DNA of 64,000 nucleotides, taken from contig NZ_KB849765.1 of the NCBI RefSeq assembly GCF_000369005.1, positions 1,145,881 through 1,209,880 of the forward strand. The letters run 5' to 3'. The notes beneath the pieces are model-generated. The model worked only from the letters and a program-made list of their open reading frames with translations, did not search any database and was not told the origin of the DNA. How positions within the stretch are numbered: position 1 is the stretch's first letter; each line of letters opens with the position of its first letter. Shown here one piece after another: positions 53,749 to 63,311 of this stretch. The DNA comes from Acinetobacter beijerinckii CIP 110307. GTDB taxonomy: Bacteria > Pseudomonadota > Gammaproteobacteria > Pseudomonadales > Moraxellaceae. The position numbers and the translations under genes are program-made.

Positions 53749-54118
53749 ATGCAGGCATCATCCAAGAGAAAATGTTTTTGAATATCAGGTGTCACCAAAT
53801 AACACTGCTCAGTTTTTCCAAATAGACGATAGCGATTTAAGGCAATACAGCGATATGTAAAATCTCGAATTGCTTGTGGGATGATTGTCGCGTATTTCAA
53901 ATGAGAATAGGGAAAATCTAGGTGTTGAATAATTTCTAGAAAAGCTGTTGATTCCGTATAAATCTTACCTTTTTTCAGCAATACCATCGTTTCAAAATGA
54001 TCTGACAGTGCTGATCATGTTGAATCATAAAGTCAGCCCAAGCTGAACACAGCACACATACGGCATCAAATAAGATGATGTTATGGTTTTGAATCAGTTG
54101 TTCTAAGTGGTTTGCCAT
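53745..54118 (-). pseudogene. DUF393 thiol-oxidoreductase-like gene, frameshifted with an internal deletion
   Basis: The ATG at 54118 opens MANHLEQLIQNHNIILFDAVCVLCSAWADFM in shortened form, with the C-x2-C site (VCVLCSAW) of DUF393, then runs into a stop after HCQIILKRWYC. The other frame continues DHFETMVLLKKGKIY and AFLEIIQHLDFPYSHLKY to RYRLFGKTEQCYLV, the normal C-terminus. About 20 residues between the two halves expected in the family (the segment after the first strand) are absent. So a deletion caused the frameshift. The 53745-53987 part alone is 80 codons. Confidence 0.8.
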
Positions 54119-54167
54119 TGTTATTGTTCTGATCAGATATTGAGTAAATTGTCACTCACTAGCATGA

Positions 54168-54193
54168 AAAAAGCCATCCGAAGATGGCTTTTT
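54168..54193. terminator. Terminator of the catalase gene
   Basis: 11-bp perfect stem AAAAAGCCATC / GATGGCTTTTT, 4-base loop, 19 bp after the catalase stop on the minus strand. Confidence 0.9.
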
Positions 54194-54211
54194 ATTTCAA
54201 TGTTTTAAGAC

Positions 54212-55732
54212 TTAAAGAAAGCTTGGTAAATGACGAGCTGGATCGGTTTCACGGGCAGCTTGAGCATCTGTAACCGTCATGCCTAATGCTTTTGCTACAC
54301 CTTCACCATAAGCAGGGTGACATGCATAGCAATTGCGGATATGACGATATTTGATGAAATCTAAAGCATCGCCTATTGCACGTGCGGTATTACCAAATAG
54401 TGCATCTTGTTGCTCAGGAGTCATCAGTTCAAACAAAGCACGGGGTTGGCTGAAGTAGTCATTATCATCTTCACGATAATCCCAGAAATCAGCATCACCA
54501 GTAATTTTCAGTGGTGGCTCTTTGTATTGAGGCTGCTCTTGCCATTGACCGAAGCTGTTTGGTTCGTAGTGTGGCAAACCACCATAATTGGCGTCGATAC
54601 GACCTTGACCGTCACGGTGATTACTATGAACAGGGCAACGTGCAGCATTGACTGGAATTTGTTGGTAGTTCACACCCAAACGATAGCGTTGAGAGTCAGC
54701 ATAGTTAAATAAACGTGCTTGTAACATGCGATCTGGTGAAACACTGATGCCTGGTACAAGATTGCTTGGGGCAAATGCTGATTGTTCGACATCTAAGAAA
54801 AAGTTCTCAGGATTACGATTCAGTTCAAATTCACCGACTTCAATCAATGGATAGTCGCCATGAGGCCAGACTTTGGTTAAATCAAATGGATGATAAGGTA
54901 CTTTTTCTGCTTCCTGTTCTGGCATTACCTGAACGAAAAGCGTCCATTTTGGATAGTCTTGACGTTCAATCGCATCGAATAAATCACGTTGATGACTTTC
55001 GCGATCTTCACCGACGATATTTCCTGCTTCAGCATCAGTGAGATTTTTAATGCCTTGTTGCGTTCTAAAGTGGAATTTCACCCAAAAACGCTCGTTTGCT
55101 GCATTGATAAAACTATAAGTATGGCTACTAAAACCATGCATATGGCGATAGCTAGAAGGAATACCGCGATCAGACATCACAATGGTGACTTGGTGCAGTG
55201 CCTCTGGCAATAACGTCCAGAAATCCCAGTTATTGGTTGCGCTACGAAGATTGGTTTTTGGATCACGCTTCACTGCTTTATTTAAATCGGGAAATTTACG
55301 TGGATCACGTAAGAAGAATACAGGGGTATTATTTCCCACCATATCCCAGTTGCCTTCTTCGGTATAAAACTTTAAAGCAAAACCACGGATATCTCGCTCG
55401 GCATCGGCAGCACCACGTTCACCTGCTACCGTAGTAAAGCGAGCAAACATTTCTGTTTTCTTACCGATTTCACTGAAGATTTTAGCGCGGGTATATTGAG
55501 TAATATCATGGGTAACTGTGAAGGTACCAAAGGCACCTGAGCCTTTGGCGTGCATACGACGCTCAGGAATCACTTCACGAACAAAATTAGCAAGTTTTTC
55601 ATTTAGCCACAAATCTTGGGCGAGGAGAGGTCCTCTAGCACCAGCTGTCATACTGTTTTGGTTATCGACTACAGGGGCGCCAAAATCAGTAGTTAAGTGG
55701 CTATAAGGACATTTTTTATCGTCTTGGCTCAT
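54212..55732 (-). CDS. katA: Monofunctional heme catalase
   Basis: 506-residue small-subunit catalase. Catalytic His in [15 protein letters not shown] (~60), Asn in [12 protein letters not shown], and the heme-ligand Tyr in [14 protein letters not shown] (~342). Decomposes hydrogen peroxide to water and oxygen. GGAGAT ribosome site. It has a 558-bp upstream gap, consistent with stress regulation. Named katA; katE-type long forms have an extra C-terminal domain missing here. Confidence 0.95.
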   Translation of the reverse strand: MSQDDKKCPYSHLTTDFGAPVVDNQNSMTAGARGPLLAQDLWLNEKLANFVREVIPERRMHAKGSGAFGTFTVTHDITQYTRAKIFSEIGKKTEMFARFTTVAGERGAADAERDIRGFALKFYTEEGNWDMVGNNTPVFFLRDPRKFPDLNKAVKRDPKTNLRSATNNWDFWTLLPEALHQVTIVMSDRGIPSSYRHMHGFSSHTYSFINAANERFWVKFHFRTQQGIKNLTDAEAGNIVGEDRESHQRDLFDAIERQDYPKWTLFVQVMPEQEAEKVPYHPFDLTKVWPHGDYPLIEVGEFELNRNPENFFLDVEQSAFAPSNLVPGISVSPDRMLQARLFNYADSQRYRLGVNYQQIPVNAARCPVHSNHRDGQGRIDANYGGLPHYEPNSFGQWQEQPQYKEPPLKITGDADFWDYREDDNDYFSQPRALFELMTPEQQDALFGNTARAIGDALDFIKYRHIRNCYACHPAYGEGVAKALGMTVTDAQAARETDPARHLPSFL

Positions 55733-56290
55733 TTTATATCTCCAGTAGGCTGACTTGTGAGCGAAGTCATCCTGACTATTTGACCGTTCAAAGTTATGAA
55801 TGCTTGAGAGCTCATTTGCAAATTGGGGATCAAAATTTCAGATGCCTAATTAGGTTTTGCACATGATCTGTTCACATCCTTTGTATTTTTACTCTAGGTT
55901 GATGAAGGTTTTTTTTCCAATGGATTAAAGTTGATGTCTTAAATGCTTTATTCGATTGAACGTGTTTAAAGCTTAAACTTTATCTGGTTTTTTGTTGTTA
56001 TATGAATTGTTAAAAAATATAAAAATTATTTAAAAAATAAATATTTATTTACTGTTTTTTGCAGTATTTGTACTCTTGTATCTAAAGCAGCCATAAAGCT
56101 ATAAAAGTGATAATTTTTTATAAAAAAGTGTCATGGAACATGTAGGTTTTCTGTAAAAACGGAATTTTAGTGCTGATCAATGTAAATTTTATTGAATAAT
56201 TTCTTGGTTAAAATGCTAGAAAAATGTAAGAAAAAAAGAATTTATTTTGTTTTATGGTATTTTTAAATTTGTTTTTAAGAGATTAAAAGA
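55733..56290. other. 558-bp AT-rich gap upstream of katA and the lipoprotein gene
   Basis: No gene visible. It holds a perfect 16-bp palindrome AAATAAATATTTATTT (56035-56050) in a very AT-rich block (55981-56280). Must contain two divergent promoters. I could not recognise an OxyR site with confidence. Confidence 0.5.
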
Positions 56291-56743
56291 ATGAAAAAAA
56301 TTGTTTTTAGCTTGGGATTATCACTTACTGTTTTAGCTGGATGCAGCACAACTCCACAAAGTGAAGTGAATAGTCATAATTCCAAGTTGTTGACCGTTGA
56401 GTTTATTGGAAATGGTTCTTATCGCGTACCACAACAGGGTACGGTGAGTTTATATGCGCTTGAAACACGCATGGCTGATGCACCTGCAACATTGATTCAA
56501 CAAAAGAAAGTTGAAGTTTCTCAAGTGCCTTTTTCAGTTGATTTTAAAATACCTGCCGATCATAAAAAGTTGATTCAACCGCAATTAAAACAAGGGGCGG
56601 AAATCACTTACTATGTAACATGGGAATCTGATGTGACGACTCAAACCGTTAAAGACAGTATTAAGATTGATTATGACCGAAAATTTCCACGCGTTGCTTT
56701 AGACAGTGGCAAGCAACAGGTTTATTTGATTGAAAGTAAATAA
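56291..56743 (+). CDS. Lipoprotein of the YbaY/YscW type (type III secretion pilotin-like fold)
   Basis: 150 residues. A signal peptide with lipobox LAGC (Cys ~17), then a beta-rich domain: GSYRVPQQGTVSLYALETR, VPFSVDFKIP, EITYYVTWESD. The pattern matches the YbaY family, but the match is moderate. Predicted outer-membrane lipoprotein (residue after Cys is Ser). Confidence 0.75.
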   Translation: MKKIVFSLGLSLTVLAGCSTTPQSEVNSHNSKLLTVEFIGNGSYRVPQQGTVSLYALETRMADAPATLIQQKKVEVSQVPFSVDFKIPADHKKLIQPQLKQGAEITYYVTWESDVTTQTVKDSIKIDYDRKFPRVALDSGKQQVYLIESK

Positions 56744-56774
56744 AATACAAACTGTAAAAAAGTAATGCTCAACT

Positions 56775-56808
56775 AAAAATCCGACTGATGATACGGTCGG
56801 ATTTTTTA
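56775..56808. terminator. Terminator after the lipoprotein gene
   Basis: 11-bp stem AAAAATCCGAC / GTCGGATTTTT with a 10-base loop, then T; between converging genes. Confidence 0.85.
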
Positions 56809-56882
56809 TGCAAATCTGAAAGTTGTAATTCTAGTATCTAGTTAGAATAAATAATGATACTTCGCTCTAAATAGGATTAACT

Positions 56883-59177
56883 CTATACATTTAACATGCG
56901 ATTGGATTTAACCATATCTGCCAAGCCATGTGTTCTAAAATAATGCTCAAGCCAACTTTTTACCAGTAATGGGTTGTTCATTTGCAATACATCATCGAGA
57001 AGTTTCTGCGCATCCGCCATTGGCACATGACAAATCGCTTTTCTGACACGGAGAATATTGCTTGAACTCATAGAAAGCGTGTTGAAGCCCATTGCCATTA
57101 ATAAAATAGCTGATAATGGATCACCAGCCATCTCACCACAAACGCTGACAGGTTTCTGATGTTCATGGCATTCAATCACTAAGCGTTTTAAAGCGCGTAG
57201 TACTGATGGGTGGAAATGCGAATAGACATTGGCAACATGTGGATTATTACGATCGACAGCAAGTAAGTATTGAGTCAAATCGTTTGAACCCACAGAGAAA
57301 AAATCAACTAACTCAGCAAATTCAGCGATTTGTAATAGTACACTTGGTACTTCAACCATAATCCCGATTTTAGGTTTGGTGATTTTAACTTGTTCTTCTT
57401 CCTGAACTGCAATCCAGTCTCTTTCTAGTAAATAAAGAACCTCTTCGACTTCACTGACACTAGTCACCATTGGCAACAAAATATGTAAATTATTTAAGCC
57501 AATACTCGCCTTTAACATTGCTCGAATTTGTGCAGAAAAAATTTCTGGATGATCTAGTGTGAAACGTATGCCACGCCAACCCAATGCTGAGTTTTCTTCT
57601 TCAATACTGAAATAAGGCAAATCTTTATCCGCACCAATATCGAGGGTACGCATAATCACCGGTTTGTTGGCAAAATGGCTAAGCTGTTGACGATAGATGG
57701 CGCGTTGTTCTTCTTCACCTGGAAAACGTTCACGCAGCATAAATGGAATTTCACTTCGATATAAACCAACGCCTTTAGCACCACGTTGCACGCCGCGAAC
57801 GACATCAATCATCAAACCTGTATTCACAAATAAAGGAATAGACACGCCGTCGGGGGTAATGGCATCTTTAGTTTCATATTGCTTTAAGTCTTTCGCAATT
57901 TGCTCTTCTTCTTTCTGAACTTCTTTATAACGCTGACGTAAACGTCGTGGCGGATTGACAAAGATCCGCCCTTGATAAGCATCGACGATCATTTCAATGT
58001 CATCAAGCGTGGTGATAGGTAATTCAGTTACACCAACTACAGTTGGAATCCCCAATGCGCGTGCAACGATCACCATATGAGAGTTGGCTGCACCTTCAGA
58101 GGTTACAATCGCTGCGATATTATCAACAGGGAGTTCAACCAGCGCAGCGGTGCTGATTTCTTCACCGATGAGAATACTATCAGGGCTAAGCTCACGATGA
58201 CTGGTATCATTTTCTTGTAGGCAAGCGAGGATTCGGCGACCTAAATCTTTTAAATCAGAGACACGTTCACGTAAGTAGTCATCTTCCATTTGTGCAAAAA
58301 GCGCTACATGTTTATCGATGACTTTGCGAACAGCACCTTGAGCCCAACTACCTGAGCGAATATGGTCTTTAATTTCACTCGGTAATGCATTTTCATCTAA
58401 CATTCTCAAGAACACGCTAAATAGAGCACGCTCTTCGGACATCAATGAATCTTGCATTTTTTCATCTAAAGATTGAATTTCTTGACGAACAGCAATGATC
58501 GCTTGATCGAGTAGTTCTAATTCTTCACTAATATCTTCCGCTTCGCGATCTGGAATCACACCTAAATCGGCGGGTGGATAAAGCACGATGGCACGACCTA
58601 AAGCGATACCACCAGCACCTGAAACGCCTTGGAAGGTTTTATAAGATGAACCACTGGTTGGCTTGCGAAAAACATCAATATTGCCCACGGCATGTGCATG
58701 CGCTATGACGCCTGAAAGTTGAGCACATAGTGTTACAAGAAAAGATTCAGCTGCCTCACTAAAGTCTTGAGGTTCTTTCTTTTGAACCACCAAAACACCC
58801 ATTACTTTTCGGCGATACATGACTGGAACGCCAAGGAATGAGTTAAATAATTCTTCACCTGTTTCAGGTAAATAGGCGAAGCGATCATGTTTTGGTGCGT
58901 TATCTAAGTTGACAATTTCTTCGCGTTGACCGACTAAGCCAACGAGACCTTCACCGAAATTTAAAGAAACGTGCCCAACAGCTTCAGGTTTTAAACCTTT
59001 TGATGCCATTAACACATAACGTTTATTACGCTCATCCAATAAATAAATTGAGCATACATCCACATGCATCGCTTCAGCCACATGGTTGACCATGATGTCG
59101 AGTGATTCATGCAAACTGACGGACGCATTAATTTCTTGAACAATGCGTCTAAGTGTGTCGAGTTGCATGTTTGACAT
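56883..59177 (-). CDS. ptsP: PEP-protein phosphotransferase PtsP (EI-Ntr)
   Basis: 764 residues: N-terminal GAF domain (~15-160), then PEP-utilising domains. Active His in AANSHMVIVARALGIPTVVG (~365), PEP-binding VGLYRSEIPFM and the catalytic Cys in VCGEMAGDP (~679). First enzyme of the nitrogen PTS, which phosphorylates NPr and EIIA-Ntr. It follows rppH by 92 bp in the same direction, as in E. coli. Confidence 0.95.
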   Translation of the reverse strand: MSNMQLDTLRRIVQEINASVSLHESLDIMVNHVAEAMHVDVCSIYLLDERNKRYVLMASKGLKPEAVGHVSLNFGEGLVGLVGQREEIVNLDNAPKHDRFAYLPETGEELFNSFLGVPVMYRRKVMGVLVVQKKEPQDFSEAAESFLVTLCAQLSGVIAHAHAVGNIDVFRKPTSGSSYKTFQGVSGAGGIALGRAIVLYPPADLGVIPDREAEDISEELELLDQAIIAVRQEIQSLDEKMQDSLMSEERALFSVFLRMLDENALPSEIKDHIRSGSWAQGAVRKVIDKHVALFAQMEDDYLRERVSDLKDLGRRILACLQENDTSHRELSPDSILIGEEISTAALVELPVDNIAAIVTSEGAANSHMVIVARALGIPTVVGVTELPITTLDDIEMIVDAYQGRIFVNPPRRLRQRYKEVQKEEEQIAKDLKQYETKDAITPDGVSIPLFVNTGLMIDVVRGVQRGAKGVGLYRSEIPFMLRERFPGEEEQRAIYRQQLSHFANKPVIMRTLDIGADKDLPYFSIEEENSALGWRGIRFTLDHPEIFSAQIRAMLKASIGLNNLHILLPMVTSVSEVEEVLYLLERDWIAVQEEEQVKITKPKIGIMVEVPSVLLQIAEFAELVDFFSVGSNDLTQYLLAVDRNNPHVANVYSHFHPSVLRALKRLVIECHEHQKPVSVCGEMAGDPLSAILLMAMGFNTLSMSSSNILRVRKAICHVPMADAQKLLDDVLQMNNPLLVKSWLEHYFRTHGLADMVKSNRMLNV

Positions 59178-59269
59178 GGATGTTTACTCCAATTTATAAA
59201 TCTTTATAGACCTAGTTATAACAGCTCTTATGTCAAAAATCATTGCTTAAAGTGATGATTTATTGACGT

Positions 59270-59746
59270 TTAACGTTGAGGTAATTGTAGACATAATTCC
59301 ATCATCGCTCGGCGGTAAACATCACGTTTGAAGTTGACCACTTGACCTAACGGATACCAGTAACTCACCCATTGCCATTCATCAAACTCGGGTGGGTCTG
59401 ATAGATTTAACTGAATATGATGCGGCGATGCCGTTAACTTCAGTAAAAACCACTTTTGCTTTTGACCAATACATACAGGATCAGAATCTGACCGAATGTA
59501 CCGATGTGGCAAACGATAACGCAGCCAGCTTTTAGTTTGCGCTATTATTTGGACGTGTTCGGGCAATAAACCGACTTCTTCTCTCAGTTCACGATAAAGT
59601 GCCTGTTCAGGGGTTTCTCCAAACTGGATACCTCCTTGTGGAAATTGCCAAGCATTGTGACCAATGCGCTTTGCCCATAAAACTTGTCCATCATCGTTTG
59701 CCAAAATGATCCCGACGTTGGGTCGGAAACCTTCTGAGTCGATCAT
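59270..59746 (-). CDS. rppH: RNA pyrophosphohydrolase RppH
   Basis: 158-residue Nudix hydrolase removing pyrophosphate from 5'-triphosphate RNA to start decay. N-terminus [18 protein letters not shown] agrees with the family, so 59746 is chosen over 59827; AGG is at -10. Nudix box [20 protein letters not shown] starts at ~36. Co-directional with ptsP. Functionally complementary to RNase E, PNPase and Nudix decay in the same window. Confidence 0.95.
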   Translation of the reverse strand: MIDSEGFRPNVGIILANDDGQVLWAKRIGHNAWQFPQGGIQFGETPEQALYRELREEVGLLPEHVQIIAQTKSWLRYRLPHRYIRSDSDPVCIGQKQKWFLLKLTASPHHIQLNLSDPPEFDEWQWVSYWYPLGQVVNFKRDVYRRAMMELCLQLPQR

Positions 59747-59929
59747 TTGGCTACCTAAATTTTCTCTATATCGTTGACTTTGATCTCGGGGACAGTCACT
59801 CTTCACGTCCAACTCGAAAAAGGTCAAAGTAAAATGTTTAAAATTGCTATGATCTTAACGAATTTTTAGTCACTTACGGAAATAGATTTACGTTTTTTTT
59901 CTTTAATTTGCATTTAAATGAGCATTTAT

Positions 59930-60589
59930 ATGAAATTGGCTTTGTTTGATTTAGATCACACCCTGTTAAATACCGATTCTGACCACTCATGGGGTGAGTT
60001 TTTAGTGAATGAGGGTTTGGTTGATCCAGTTCATCACCGCCAAATGAATGATAAATTTTATGATGACTATAAAGCAGGTCAGCTTGATCCAATTGCTTAT
60101 AATGAATTTGTATTTGAGTTTTTGACGCAACATGACAATGCATATTTAACAGAATTGCATCTGTTATTTATGCAAAAAGTGATTCGCCCTCAAATGCGCC
60201 CGAAAGGATTTGATGCAATCAAGAAGCATCAAGACATGGGTCATGCGATTGTGGGAATTACCGCGACAAGTGATTTCATTACTGCACCTATTTTTCGTGA
60301 ATTTGGTATTACCGAAATTATTGCCACCAATGCTGATGTCATTGATGGAAAATATACGGGTAAGGTGAAAGGACTCCCGTGTTATCAAAAAGGAAAGCTT
60401 GCTCGTTTGGATCAGTGGTTAGATGGGCGTACTGTTTCAGAATCTTGGGCATATTCAGATTCAATTAATGATCGTTTCCTGCTTGAGTATGCGAGCCATG
60501 CAATCGCAGTGAATCCTGATGATCGTTTAGAAAAACTAGCTCAAGAACAGCATTGGGATATTCAAGATTGGTCGATCGTATCCGTATAA
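59930..60589 (+). CDS. HAD-IB family phosphatase
   Basis: 219 residues (start 59930; an alternative ATG at 59918 has no ribosome site). Motif I LFDLDHTLLNTDSDHSW, motif II ITATSDF, motif III/IV AYSDSINDRFLLEYA. Similar to SerB-like phosphatases of subclass IB (e.g. histidinol-phosphatase or CicA-type); substrate uncertain. Divergent from rppH. Confidence 0.87.
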   Translation: MKLALFDLDHTLLNTDSDHSWGEFLVNEGLVDPVHHRQMNDKFYDDYKAGQLDPIAYNEFVFEFLTQHDNAYLTELHLLFMQKVIRPQMRPKGFDAIKKHQDMGHAIVGITATSDFITAPIFREFGITEIIATNADVIDGKYTGKVKGLPCYQKGKLARLDQWLDGRTVSESWAYSDSINDRFLLEYASHAIAVNPDDRLEKLAQEQHWDIQDWSIVSV

Positions 60590-60655
60590 TCTTTGCTTTG
60601 CTCACATAGTACTTATTATGTTAGAAGAATAGGTATTATGTGAATCGGAAATATC

Positions 60656-60898
60656 GTGAATAATAAGGATTCAGAGCGTAGACGATATCGTCGCTCAGAT
60701 TGGAGTGAACAGTTCCTTAGCCAAGGTTTTGATGCCTTGATTAGTGAATTTTTATTCTTCTTGATTATCCTTTTATTTGGGGGCGCAATAGGCGGCATTA
60801 TTTTTGCCTGTATAACATTTGGATTTGGCGCATTATTTTTAGTTTTACCCTTTGTTATGCTGCTTTATTATGTTGTTAGGAAATTTGTGAAAAAATAA
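60656..60898 (+). CDS. Small membrane protein, unknown
   Basis: 80 residues; GTG start with GGA upstream. A basic, polar N-terminus (RRRYRRSDWSEQFLS) precedes two hydrophobic segments (~30-50 and ~52-75). No family recognised. Confidence 0.6.
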   Translation: MNNKDSERRRYRRSDWSEQFLSQGFDALISEFLFFLIILLFGGAIGGIIFACITFGFGALFLVLPFVMLLYYVVRKFVKK

Positions 60899-61002
60899 AA
60901 AATGAATGATCAACACCATGAGTTGAATGAAATATAAAAATTATTTATCTGATCCATTCAATTTATTGTTATAACACTACTGACATTTATATCGGGGGTG
61001 TT

Positions 61003-62436
61003 ATGAAAAAACAACAACTTAAACTGCCAAAACAACTATGGACAGAAGAGAGCATCGATCTCACACGACATAGCTATCAAGGTAAGTTACTCACCAAAAA
61101 TGAAGGTTTTAAACTCGGTAAAACGCAACGTAAAAGAATTCCCCGTGAGCAATTATCACAATTGTCAGAACGACCGAAAGGTACAACGGCTTTAAAGATT
61201 TATGATTGGAGCAATCAAGGGCGCTTAGAGCAACTTAAGCCGATTCGTGCCAAGCGTATGAGTGTTTCACCCTTTACGTTCTATCGTGGCATGCCGTCAT
61301 TGATGTTGTTTGACCAAGCATGGGAACAAAATCACTCAGGGTTATTTCAACAGATTTGTGGAGATTGTCATTTAAGTAACTTTGGTGGTTTTGCTAGCCC
61401 TGAACGTAATTTATTATTTGGGATTAATGATTTTGATGAAACTTTGGTTGCGCCATTTGAATGGGATCTCAAACGTTTAGCGACAAGCTTTTTGATTGCA
61501 GCACGTGATATTGATCTCGCTGATAAAGTCGGTTTAAAAGCCATTAAAATCATGCTGAATAGCTATCGCCAGCATTTATTAGAAAATACTGAATTGTCAC
61601 CTTTACAAGTTTGGTATGACAAAGTCGATGCGAGTACCTTATTAGAAAATACCGAATGCCGAAAATTGAGAAAGAAGCGAGAGAAGCATCTTGATTCAGC
61701 ACAGAAAAGAAATGCGTATTCTGTTTTGCCGAAGCTCACTCAACAAGATAAAGAAACAGGATTTCGCTATTTTGTTGATGATTTGCCATTATTGTGGCAT
61801 CCAAATGTAGATGAACCTTTTAGTCAAAGTGTCGATACCTTCTTTAAACAATATCGAGATTCATTGAAATACGATCGCCAAGTCTTATTTGACCGTTATC
61901 AACGAAGTGATGTTGCTTTAAAAGTGGTTGGAGTGGGGAGTGTAGGCACACGATCAGCAATTGCGTTATTTCAGGATGCAGATCGTGAACCTTTGATTTT
62001 GCAAATGAAAGAAGCCAACCCTTCAATTTTGAGCCCTTTATTTCTTGAAAAAGTGCAGCACGAAGGTGAGCGCGTTGTACATGGACAGCAACTCATGCAA
62101 GCTGCAAGTGATATATTCCTTGGATTCTCAACTTTAGAGCAACATTTCCATGTACGTCAGCTTCGCGATATGAAAATCTCAGTTGATTTGGCGGATATGG
62201 ATGATGAATATTTTTATGAATATGCTGAAAGTTGTGGTCTGGCTTTAGCACATGCGCATGCAAAATCAGGTAATGCAGATGTTCTGATGGGCTACCTTGG
62301 TGAAGGAAATACCATTGTAAACGTATTACAAGAGTATGCCGTACAGTCTGCAGAACGTAATTTAAATGATTATCAGCAATTTATGAATGCAATCGCAGAT
62401 GCTAAGATTCAAATCGCTGGGGATGAGGCTCTTTAA
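61003..62436 (+). CDS. DUF2252 domain protein
   Basis: 477 residues. Kinase-like pocket motifs: FYRGMPSLMLFDQ, CGDCHLSNFGGF, FGINDFDETLVAPFEWDLKRLATSF and KVVGVGSVGTRSAIALFQD. DUF2252 proteins are distant aminoglycoside-phosphotransferase-like; activity not established. Ribosome site GGGGG. The Spo0M-like gene follows 51 bp later. Confidence 0.88.
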   Translation: MKKQQLKLPKQLWTEESIDLTRHSYQGKLLTKNEGFKLGKTQRKRIPREQLSQLSERPKGTTALKIYDWSNQGRLEQLKPIRAKRMSVSPFTFYRGMPSLMLFDQAWEQNHSGLFQQICGDCHLSNFGGFASPERNLLFGINDFDETLVAPFEWDLKRLATSFLIAARDIDLADKVGLKAIKIMLNSYRQHLLENTELSPLQVWYDKVDASTLLENTECRKLRKKREKHLDSAQKRNAYSVLPKLTQQDKETGFRYFVDDLPLLWHPNVDEPFSQSVDTFFKQYRDSLKYDRQVLFDRYQRSDVALKVVGVGSVGTRSAIALFQDADREPLILQMKEANPSILSPLFLEKVQHEGERVVHGQQLMQAASDIFLGFSTLEQHFHVRQLRDMKISVDLADMDDEYFYEYAESCGLALAHAHAKSGNADVLMGYLGEGNTIVNVLQEYAVQSAERNLNDYQQFMNAIADAKIQIAGDEAL

Positions 62437-62487
62437 AAAATAAGTCTGCTACAGATTTAACAAGATAATTCAAAAGGTTTTAGAAAA

Positions 62488-63234
62488 ATGTTCAATAAAA
62501 TCATGTCAGGTTTGGGTATGCAAGCTGTGACAGTAGAAACTCGCTTGCACAATCCAACTTTACAAGCCGGTGAAATATTGCATGGGGAAATTAGTTTTAA
62601 AGGTGGATCATCGGATAAGGAAATCAATGGTTTGTATTTACAACTGATGACTATGGCAGAAGTTGAGTCAGGAGATCATGAGTTTAATCAGCCTTTGATA
62701 TTGGATCAGTGGTTAATCAGTTCAAATTTTTTATTGTCTGCGCATCAAGCTCATCATATTCCATTCACTATGCAACTCCCTGAAGAGACACCAATTACAG
62801 AAGTATCTTGTCGTCGTAATGGGACTCGTGTTTGGATTAATACCCATATGGATGTTGATTGGGGGCTAGACGCAACTGATCGTGATTATTTAAAAGTGTT
62901 ACCGACCGCTACTATGCAAGTATTTTTACAAGCGATGCAACAATGCGGTTTTGTCTTATCGAGTGTAGATGTAGAAAAAGGACAACTCACTGCACGTAAC
63001 TTTAGATCAACTATTGGTTGTTACCAAGAGTTAGAGTTTGTGTCTTCACACATGTTTAGCGGTTTTAATGAGGTTGAAGTGTCATTTGTCGCTGAAGCAC
63101 ATCAGACGCATGTGATGTTGGAAGTGGATCGGACTTTGCGTTCAGATCAGTTATTAACGATGACACTTCCAAATCAACATTTAGATGTGCTTCAAGTAAC
63201 TCAACAGATACGACGTTTACTACAAATTGGATAA
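62488..63234 (+). CDS. Spo0M/arrestin-like sporulation-control family protein
   Basis: 248 residues of the Spo0M family (arrestin-like beta-sandwich): TVETRLHNPTLQAGEILHG, EINGLYLQLMTMAEV, HHIPFTMQLPEETPI and WGLDATDRDYLKVLPT. The organism does not sporulate, so the name is historical; function unknown. Possibly in a unit with DUF2252. Confidence 0.88.
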   Translation: MFNKIMSGLGMQAVTVETRLHNPTLQAGEILHGEISFKGGSSDKEINGLYLQLMTMAEVESGDHEFNQPLILDQWLISSNFLLSAHQAHHIPFTMQLPEETPITEVSCRRNGTRVWINTHMDVDWGLDATDRDYLKVLPTATMQVFLQAMQQCGFVLSSVDVEKGQLTARNFRSTIGCYQELEFVSSHMFSGFNEVEVSFVAEAHQTHVMLEVDRTLRSDQLLTMTLPNQHLDVLQVTQQIRRLLQIG

Positions 63235-63247
63235 TTGATTTCGTTTA

Positions 63248-63276
63248 GACCTCCCAAAATGGGGGGTTTTCTTGTC
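63248..63276 (+). terminator. Terminator after the Spo0M-like gene
   Basis: ACCTCCC / GGGGGGT stem (one G-T pair) with AAAAT loop, then TTTTCTTG. Confidence 0.8.
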
Positions 63277-63311
63277 ATATTACTGTCATCATTTATTTCT
63301 AAGATGACAGT

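Noticed and set aside
62488..63234. Evidence for sporulation
   Set aside because: Spo0M homologues occur widely in non-spore-formers; no other spore genes are visible.
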